Shown here: positions 58,869 to 64,000 of the stretch, one piece after another
Position numbering within the stretch: position 1 is the stretch's first letter
Layout: each line of letters begins with the position of its first letter
From: M3 sp045133615
GTDB lineage: Bacteria > Bacteroidota > Bacteroidia > Bacteroidales > Muribaculaceae
Assembly (NCBI GenBank): GCA_045133615.1
Contig: JBGUUQ010000070.1
Coordinates: 27,757-91,756, forward strand
Length of the DNA: 64,000 nt
Direction: 5' to 3'
The notes under the pieces: model-generated
What the model was told of the DNA's origin: nothing
What the model saw: only the letters and a program-made list of their open reading frames with translations
Databases searched by the model: none
Position numbers and translations under genes: made by a program

Positions 58869-60028
58869 TGTGGCAAGTCGTAGAATGGTTTTACAATGAT
58901 GTTGTCGAGCGGAGTTGTAGCGATGGCGTCGACCATCAGTCGCAGAGTGTCGGGCTGCTCATACGGATTGACGACTGTGCGGGCTTTGGTATGCATTTCG
59001 TCGGAAAGCACACGCTGCAGTCCGCAGTCGATTTCGTCGACACTCACGCCACAGTTGACCACCGAGTCGGCTGCCAATCGTCCGTCTTGGCGGATGCCGA
59101 TATTGAGCGTCGGTATGCCCATCGACGGCACCTCCACTATGCCGCTTGATGAGTTGCCTACAACGGCTGCCACGCATCGCAATGCCGACAGATAGCGACG
59201 CATTCCGAGCGACGGTCGCACGGCGATGCGGTGGGGATGGCGAGCTGCATGGCTTTCGATGAGGTCGATTATGGCGCGACCGTATGTGTCGTTGTTCGGG
59301 TAGGTGAACAGCACCTTGTAGTCGTCGTGTCGGTCGAGTGCGGCAAGCAGATTGCGGCACTGTTCGGCGGGTGTTCCGCGGTCGAGCGTGGCAGGATGGA
59401 ATGTGGCAAGCAGCGATTTCTCCGGCAATTCGGTGCCGATGCTTGCCTCAAGTTCCTCGCGACTCATCGTCGCAATGCTTTTTATGTTGTGGATGCCGAT
59501 GGCTCCGGTGTTGACCACTCGTGCCGGCTGTTCGCCGAGCTGGATTACACGCCGACGATATTCCTCTGTCTCTACCAGATGGATATGGCTCATCTTGGTG
59601 ATGGCGTGGCGAATGCTTTCGTCGTATGCTCCGCGACTCACTGCCCCGCCGGCGATATGCGCCACAGGGATGCGATGGATGAGAGCCGCCGCCGCTGCTG
59701 CAAGCATTTCGTATCTGTCGCCGAGGATGACTATGAGGTCGGGGCGCAGAGAGCCGAATGCCGCCCCCATGCCGCTGAGACAGTCGCCCATGGCAGCTGT
59801 AGTGCCGGTGGGGCTGTCGTCGGGAGCCGACATAGGCACTCGTCGGTCGATGCGCAGGCCGTCGCGCTCTATTTCGCGCCATGTGCCGCCATACTCTTCG
59901 AGCAGGTGCATGTTGGTGGCTACTATCTGCAGTTCGATGTCGTCGCGCTCATTCAGAGCGCGAGCCACGGGACTCAGCAGCCCCCAATCGGCACGTGTGC
60001 CGGTCACTATGCAAACTTTTCGCTTCAT
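58865..60028 (-). CDS. UDP-sugar 2-epimerase, hydrolysing (NeuC/LegG-like)
   Basis: Hydrolysing epimerase that yields a free 2-epimer sugar for nonulosonic acid synthesis. From the ATG at 60028 (MKRKVCIVTGTRADWGLLSP) it has 387 residues; the frame to 60067 adds 13 residues that lie upstream of the -7 box. Family motifs: TGTRADWG, ILGDRYEMLAAAAAA, HIAGGAVSRGAYDESIRHAI, HPATLDRG and the late VVGNSSSGIVEVPSMG. It is the first gene of the three-gene unit. The -7 box ends 5 bases before the ATG. Confidence 0.88.
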   Translation of the reverse strand: MKRKVCIVTGTRADWGLLSPVARALNERDDIELQIVATNMHLLEEYGGTWREIERDGLRIDRRVPMSAPDDSPTGTTAAMGDCLSGMGAAFGSLRPDLIVILGDRYEMLAAAAAALIHRIPVAHIAGGAVSRGAYDESIRHAITKMSHIHLVETEEYRRRVIQLGEQPARVVNTGAIGIHNIKSIATMSREELEASIGTELPEKSLLATFHPATLDRGTPAEQCRNLLAALDRHDDYKVLFTYPNNDTYGRAIIDLIESHAARHPHRIAVRPSLGMRRYLSALRCVAAVVGNSSSGIVEVPSMGIPTLNIGIRQDGRLAADSVVNCGVSVDEIDCGLQRVLSDEMHTKARTVVNPYEQPDTLRLMVDAIATTPLDNIIVKPFYDLPQ

Positions 60029-60033
60029 GGATG

Positions 60034-60041
60034 CAAAGATA
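60034..60041 (-). promoter_or_regulatory. -7 box directly before the epimerase gene
   Basis: Minus-strand TATCTTTG ending 5 bases before the ATG at 60028. No TTTG at 19-21 bases; the upstream DNA is the direct-repeat copy at 60060-60084. Confidence 0.5.
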
Positions 60042-60059
60042 GCAAAACTCTCACGCAGA

Positions 60060-60084
60060 TTGTGCAAGTGGGGTGAATTTGTTT
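60060..60084. repeat. Direct repeat flanking the HEPN/MNT module, copy 1
   Basis: TTGTGCAAGTGGGGTGAATT plus TGTTT; 24 of 25 bases identical, in the same orientation, to 60861-60885. The single difference is A versus G at the eighth base. Confidence 0.85.
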
Positions 60085-60126
60085 TTGCAATTGAAGAATC
60101 AATGTGTGTGTAATCCGAGCCGTCTT

Positions 60127-60426
60127 TTAGCCAATCAGGATTCCGCTTTTGGTGATGTCGCGATATAGGGGATTGTTCATATCTTCTGTCAGCAGCACCG
60201 GCTCAATAAGCGTACTCACTTTGCGTCGCAGTCGCCATAGCAGAGGCGTGTCTTCAAAATAATTATCGTTCAATCTCTCCACCACTACAGCAATATCGAT
60301 ATCGCTATCATCGCGTTGATTTCCCTTGCTATACGACCCGTATAGGTACATCGCTTTTACCGGTAACATTTCTGCCACGGCATCGCGATATCGTTTGGCA
60401 ATATTTATAGCATCGATTTTATCCAT
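60127..60426 (-). CDS. MNT-type minimal nucleotidyltransferase (antitoxin)
   Basis: Small nucleotidyltransferase of 99 residues with the pol-beta core YLYGSYSKGNQRDDSDIDI, GSx10DxD intact (near 29-45). In HEPN/MNT pairs this protein inactivates the HEPN partner, in studied cases by AMP transfer. It overlaps the upstream HEPN gene by 22 bases and is second in the pair. The 100 bases that follow lead to direct-repeat copy 1 and the epimerase gene. Confidence 0.88.
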   Translation of the reverse strand: MDKIDAINIAKRYRDAVAEMLPVKAMYLYGSYSKGNQRDDSDIDIAVVVERLNDNYFEDTPLLWRLRRKVSTLIEPVLLTEDMNNPLYRDITKSGILIG

Positions 60427-60794
60427 AGTTGCAACTCTTTGGTTTTACTAAGCAGTCCGATACAATATTCTTTATTGAGACTTTTCATCAAGCGCTCTTT
60501 ATATGATGGGTAACGAGCTTCTATGTTGAGTGGTTCAAGAATGTCGATAAAATTCAATTGTGACTCCGACATTTTTTTGTCAATATCGGTCTTCTCTGCC
60601 AATCGGGAGAGACTATGCGTTTTTAATGGGACTTCATCTGTGACAGTACTCCAATATCCTTTTAATGCCTTTTCTATGGTCTGATGATACATAAAACCAA
60701 CATACAAGTATCGTCCCGTAGATAGCATTGCCTCTGCGGTATCGAAGTCGTAGTCCGACATCTCAAACCAATATTTAGCCTTGTCATTCATCAT
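60405..60794 (-). CDS. HEPN-domain protein (toxin)
   Basis: HEPN-fold protein of 129 residues, the presumed RNase toxin of a HEPN/MNT pair. The helical pattern is clear (KYWFEMSDYDFDTAEAMLST; VGFMYHQTIEKALKGYW, a classical HEPN segment; KTHSLSRLAEKT). The catalytic RxxxxxH motif is not obvious; the C-terminal region carries EARYPSYKERL instead, as in HI0074-type members, so activity is uncertain. A second ATG lies one codon later. It precedes the MNT gene with a 22-base overlap and has its own promoter. Confidence 0.86.
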   Translation of the reverse strand: MMNDKAKYWFEMSDYDFDTAEAMLSTGRYLYVGFMYHQTIEKALKGYWSTVTDEVPLKTHSLSRLAEKTDIDKKMSESQLNFIDILEPLNIEARYPSYKERLMKSLNKEYCIGLLSKTKELQLWIKSML

Positions 60795-60811
60795 GTGAAG
60801 TCGTTCGGATG

Positions 60812-60843
60812 CAAATATAATGTATTACAATCAATTCGGCAAG
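60812..60843 (-). promoter_or_regulatory. Promoter of the HEPN/MNT pair
   Basis: Minus-strand CTTG (60840-60843), 20 bases, TATATTTG (60812-60819); one mismatch in the -33 box. It lies inside the direct-repeat-bounded segment, so the module carries its own promoter. Confidence 0.72.
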
Positions 60844-60860
60844 CCTGCATCTGATTTTTC

Positions 60861-60885
60861 TTGTGCAGGTGGGGTGAATTTGTTT
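60861..60885. repeat. Direct repeat flanking the HEPN/MNT module, copy 2
   Basis: Same 25 bases as 60060-60084 except one. The two copies bracket 776 bases that contain only the HEPN/MNT pair and its promoter. Confidence 0.85.
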
Positions 60886-61017
60886 GAGGGGTGGATTGTT
60901 TTGCGGGACTCGAAAAAGGGGGAGTGAGTGGCAGGGGAGAGGGAGGTGTGAGATAAATTGTGTTAATTAATTTTAAATGTGGGGGGGATGATTGCCCGAA
61001 GTTGTGAAAAATGTACG
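60886..61017. other. G-rich gap without genes
   Basis: No ORF or hairpin. The plus strand carries several G runs between about 60904 and 60987 (including runs of 5, 4, 3 and 7 G), separated by loops of up to 11 bases, followed by the -7 box of the next gene. Confidence 0.5.
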
Positions 61018-61025
61018 TAACTTTG
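61018..61025 (+). promoter_or_regulatory. -7 box of the large secreted protein gene
   Basis: TAACTTTG matches TAnnTTTG. The nearest -33-like TTG is 23 bases upstream. It implies a leader of about 160 bases. Confidence 0.6.
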
Positions 61026-61034
61026 GCGGACTGA

Positions 61035-61155
61035 ATAAATTGACTATTAACAGTTATAAGCCGTGAGGCGCCACCGGCATAGGTGAAAGTCTTTTTAATA
61101 GCAAAATCTACGAGTATGAATGCTTATGCCGGTTTTCGAATGACTATTAATAATT
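61035..61155 (+). ncRNA. Candidate structured 5' leader
   Basis: The leader contains GCC-GTGA-GGC (a GNRA-capped stem), the local hairpin CACC-GGCATA-GGTG, and a 9-base long-range pairing of ACCGGCATA with TATGCCGGT that is mutually exclusive with that hairpin. GACTATTAA occurs at both ends of the region. No known riboswitch consensus was recognised. Confidence 0.45.
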
Positions 61156-61192
61156 TAATTACTTATAAACAATAAACTAATTGACTTTAATT

Positions 61193-64000
61193 ATGAGAAA
61201 ACTTTATCTGTTTTTCGCAGTACTGTGCTCGCTATTGGGGGCGCAGACGGCAAATGCCGATGTGTACCTTCCGGGAGCCATGAACAGTTGGGATATCACG
61301 AATAGTAACTATAAGTTTACTAATACCGGTACTAATATTTATCAACTGAAAGTAACCATGGGCTCTTCAGCTCAAGAATTTAAAATTTATGATGGTTCAA
61401 CATGGTACGGAGCAAGTGTTACATTCAATGCCTCTACTAAATATAAAGCATTGGAAACGCCCGGCAGTAATTGTACAATGGGATTTACCAGCCAAGATGT
61501 TCGCGTTGTCTACAACCAAAGCTCCCACGCATTGGCGGTAAGTCCATGGGCATGTTACCTTGTCGGTTATGTAACAAGTGAATCCGGCACAGCATACGAT
61601 TGGTCCACCAACAAAGGTTTGCAATTGACCGAGACCGAGGACAATATATTCACAGGAACAGTCGTACTTGGTGCTGGAAGTTCTAAAAACTTTTGTGTTG
61701 CCGTTGGATTAACATCCGCATCTGGCGATTGGACAACATTCAACTCCGGTTTGCGCTTTGGTGCTTCCTCTGCTTCAACAACCATTGGCACACAAAAATC
61801 CATTACTCAAGGTGAATATGGTCTGTATGTATCTACTGCAGGCACATATAATATTACGGTAAACTTAAATACTCAAAAAGTCCTTATTGAGGAAGCCGAG
61901 ACCGTGACCGAAACCGGTCGCACCCTCGAAGCTCTTGCATTGCACAAATCAGGCGGCAGCGACGCAGGCACCTTCACCAAGGTAAGCGACACTGAATGGA
62001 CCCTCGGAGAAACTCAAATCGAGGTCGGCAAGAGCAATTCATACTATCTTACTGCCACCTACACCGTAGCTTGGAACAATGGCGAAGAGACCACTGAAAC
62101 CGTTGACTATGTGACCGGCTCAAGCAGCACCAACGCAGCGTCAACAGCAACAGCATATTCGCTTCAAGAGCGCAACTCCAACTATTTCTACTTCAACTAC
62201 TCGAACTATATGACCACCACCGGTACTGTCACCGTATCCGAAGAAGTTCCGACTGCCGTGACATTCACCGAAGTGGAAAGCGAATACGTTGTCGTACCTA
62301 ACGATCCCGTCATCACCCTTTGCAACGCAAGCGGCACCGTCATCGGCACCTTCACCAAAGTATCCGACACCGAATACACCCTTGGCAAAACCTCAATCGG
62401 AATTGGCAACAGCTACACCTATAAAATCGGATTCCAAGCATCTGCGTCAGACGATGTGACATATTATGCAATCAAAACTGACGGATATTGGATTGGGCAA
62501 ACTACTTATAATATAGTTAATAACAGTTATACATTTACGTTTGGTAGCTCTACTTCCGATTCTTCTACGGCATTTACCAACACTACAGTTACCGGTACAG
62601 TGACTTTGAGCGACGACGTGCCGGCTACAATGAGTTTCACTCAATTCGACAGCTCTGCCACACTCGACAAAGCAGAATGGAATATCTCCGTAGCTGACGG
62701 TCCCGCAGTATTCCTTGTCGGCGACTATTTGAACAATTGGCGCCCGACTCCGGAGTATCAGATGACTAAAAATGCCGACGGCGTTTATGAATTGACCAAC
62801 TTCGTAATCTATCCCGATACCGAGTTTAAAATTCGTGTTTACACATCTTCTACATCTTATGTGGATTACTCATCGACCGGTAGCGGTACATATTGGATTA
62901 ATTCTTGGAAAACAGATGCATTTTCATACACTGGCTTGTCTACAAGCGGCATCAATTATGATTGGAAACTTGGTCAAACAATGATTGCTTCGATGCAATT
63001 TGACTATACCAATAAAAAAATTACAATCGACATCGATGAAACTAAGCCGTCGACTTATTCATCGGCTCCTATTCAGGGTGTACCTTATGTAGCGTTGACC
63101 GGTAGTTCATTCAAACAAGCTGAAAAATTTGTTACCCCTAACTCCGGACGCGTTATTAACGGCAATACAATGAAAGACTTCTCAACCAACACCGCATGGC
63201 AAGATGGTTGGGCTCAATATGATGCCGATGGTAATGTATTGGTCTATGGCAGCAATTTTAACGATAAGACAGGCACCGGTGCGGTTGCCGGTCGTGCAAT
63301 GTACAATACTATCTGGCCTCCGAAAAACTTGGTTTCGTTTAACGATCAAAATGGTTTTGAATACACCTCCGACGACGTTGAATTCAAATACTTAGGTGTA
63401 AAGACGCGTAAAGACGCCGGAACAAGCAACTCTGCCGCAAACTCCGACACACAACAATATGCTGTCTACGAAATCCCTTATATATGGATGAAAGGACGAT
63501 ATAAGATTTGGACCGGTTGGGGTGGTCAGATGGACCGTGACTATCAATCCGATTGTACTGCCCAAGAATCGGATTGGCGTTCGCACTACAACTGGGGTTG
63601 TGGCGAGTGGTCTGACGACAACTCGGTAGAAATCGATACTGATACATTCTATGCTTTGAATGGTAAGGAAGGAAATAGTGCCGGTGGTAACTTTAATTTC
63701 GACAAGGTTTACTACTTCTCTAAAGTACAATTCTGGTATAATTTGAGCGACCCTCATGGAACAGAAAAATCCTACTTCATCGCTTACTTGGCTAACGGCG
63801 ACCCGATGGTCGACATCGAACGCACCGGCAAGCAAGAGGTGACCGGTACTTACAGCATCTACGCGCCCAACTCTGAAGGTCGTGGCATCGAAAGCTGGTC
63901 AGTAACCCTCTATAAGGAAGACGGCGACGAAGATATCGCCATCAAGACCATCAGCGGTGGCGAAACCACTTCCAACGAGTTGTCAGGCACAATGGTTGTT
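61193..64000 (+). CDS. Large repetitive secreted protein, 3' end outside window
   Basis: Open for 936 codons to the window edge. Signal peptide about 1-23 (MRKLYLFFAVLCSLL...TANAD). The body is a chain of Ser/Thr-rich beta modules: a SusF-like module (about 24-95; DVYLPGAMNSWDI), another starting CYLVGYVTSES, then two related repeats of about 110-120 residues (one containing GTFTKVSDTEWTLG, the other GTFTKVSDTEYTLG, each closing with a TGTVT(V/L)S segment), a third module with VFLVGDYLNNWRPTPEYQMT, and a long C-terminal part with many aromatics (YIWMKGRYKIWTGWGGQMD). A glycan-binding surface or T9SS-secreted protein is likely but unproven; any sorting tail would lie beyond the window. Confidence 0.7.
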   Translation, partial: MRKLYLFFAVLCSLLGAQTANADVYLPGAMNSWDITNSNYKFTNTGTNIYQLKVTMGSSAQEFKIYDGSTWYGASVTFNASTKYKALETPGSNCTMGFTSQDVRVVYNQSSHALAVSPWACYLVGYVTSESGTAYDWSTNKGLQLTETEDNIFTGTVVLGAGSSKNFCVAVGLTSASGDWTTFNSGLRFGASSASTTIGTQKSITQGEYGLYVSTAGTYNITVNLNTQKVLIEEAETVTETGRTLEALALHKSGGSDAGTFTKVSDTEWTLGETQIEVGKSNSYYLTATYTVAWNNGEETTETVDYVTGSSSTNAASTATAYSLQERNSNYFYFNYSNYMTTTGTVTVSEEVPTAVTFTEVESEYVVVPNDPVITLCNASGTVIGTFTKVSDTEYTLGKTSIGIGNSYTYKIGFQASASDDVTYYAIKTDGYWIGQTTYNIVNNSYTFTFGSSTSDSSTAFTNTTVTGTVTLSDDVPATMSFTQFDSSATLDKAEWNISVADGPAVFLVGDYLNNWRPTPEYQMTKNADGVYELTNFVIYPDTEFKIRVYTSSTSYVDYSSTGSGTYWINSWKTDAFSYTGLSTSGINYDWKLGQTMIASMQFDYTNKKITIDIDETKPSTYSSAPIQGVPYVALTGSSFKQAEKFVTPNSGRVINGNTMKDFSTNTAWQDGWAQYDADGNVLVYGSNFNDKTGTGAVAGRAMYNTIWPPKNLVSFNDQNGFEYTSDDVEFKYLGVKTRKDAGTSNSAANSDTQQYAVYEIPYIWMKGRYKIWTGWGGQMDRDYQSDCTAQESDWRSHYNWGCGEWSDDNSVEIDTDTFYALNGKEGNSAGGNFNFDKVYYFSKVQFWYNLSDPHGTEKSYFIAYLANGDPMVDIERTGKQEVTGTYSIYAPNSEGRGIESWSVTLYKEDGDEDIAIKTISGGETTSNELSGTMVV

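Noticed and set aside
60904..60987. Possible G-quadruplex
   Set aside because: Loops between G runs reach 10-11 bases, longer than usual for a stable quadruplex; kept only as a G-rich gap.
1..64000. tRNA, rRNA, CRISPR arrays, transposases and prophage genes
   Set aside because: I looked for them on both strands and saw none; very degenerate remnants could still be missed by eye.

Overview
The window looks like a chromosomal segment of a Bacteroidales bacterium, probably of the gut family Muribaculaceae (S24-7). The order-level call rests on several things seen here: a SusC/SusD pair with SusE/SusF-like lipoproteins, DUF4919, DUF3256, DUF6089, DUF6242 and DUF4465 family proteins, paired OmpH/Skp genes beside bamA, a protein with a type IX secretion (T9SS)-like C-terminus, few Shine-Dalgarno sequences, and repeated promoters of the form TTTG-N19-21-TAnnTTTG. 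The family call is inference. No rRNA, tRNA, CRISPR array, prophage or intact insertion sequence was seen.

Layout. 1-5575: branched-chain amino acid operon ilvD(partial)-ilvB-ilvN-acyl-ACP thioesterase-ilvC, closed by a strong terminator. 5870-16020: OmpA-like porin, transketolase, a ModF-like twin ABC ATPase, DUF4919, a 7TM-HD phosphohydrolase and a RelA/SpoT enzyme. 16180-23710: PatB-type C-S lyase, a secreted glycosidase-like protein, a PspC protein with a PadR regulator whose palindromic operator sits on its own -33 box, an aspartate aminotransferase and a membrane acyltransferase. 23710-32960: a polysaccharide-utilisation-like locus (SusC, SusD, two lipoproteins) with a 505-base upstream region rich in dyads, then a separately transcribed secreted protein with a T9SS-like tail. 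31478-31823 holds a repeat element with 20-bp terminal inverted repeats and, next to it, a perfect 18-bp-stem hairpin.

33100-45400: a RelE/HigB-type toxin-antitoxin pair under a promoter overlapping a perfect 20-bp palindrome, a HAD phosphatase, threonine dehydratase, a histidine kinase, the der/era/fabH/rpmF/DUF177 group, exonuclease VII and a DEAD-box helicase. 45456-47126: a stand-alone C-terminal half of the archaeal-type 3-dehydroquinate synthase II family, then a DUF4465 lipoprotein behind a cobalamin riboswitch with its own canonical promoter. 47127-57030: envelope biogenesis genes (murI, two skp-like, bamA, uppS, DUF6089, DUF6242), pgeF and obgE. 57109-60028: a compact three-gene set for activated nonulosonic (legionaminic-type) acid precursors. 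60060-60885: a HEPN/MNT module between two near-identical 25-base direct repeats. 61018-64000: a -7 box, a probably structured leader, and the first 936 codons of a large repetitive secreted protein that runs off the window.

The items most worth following up are the half-length DHQS-II protein, the riboswitch-controlled DUF4465 gene with no transporter beside it, the direct-repeat-flanked HEPN/MNT module, the inverted-repeat-bounded element at 31478-31745, the structured leader before 61193, and a set of genes whose -7 box lies only 4-8 bases before the start codon, which suggests leaderless mRNAs.
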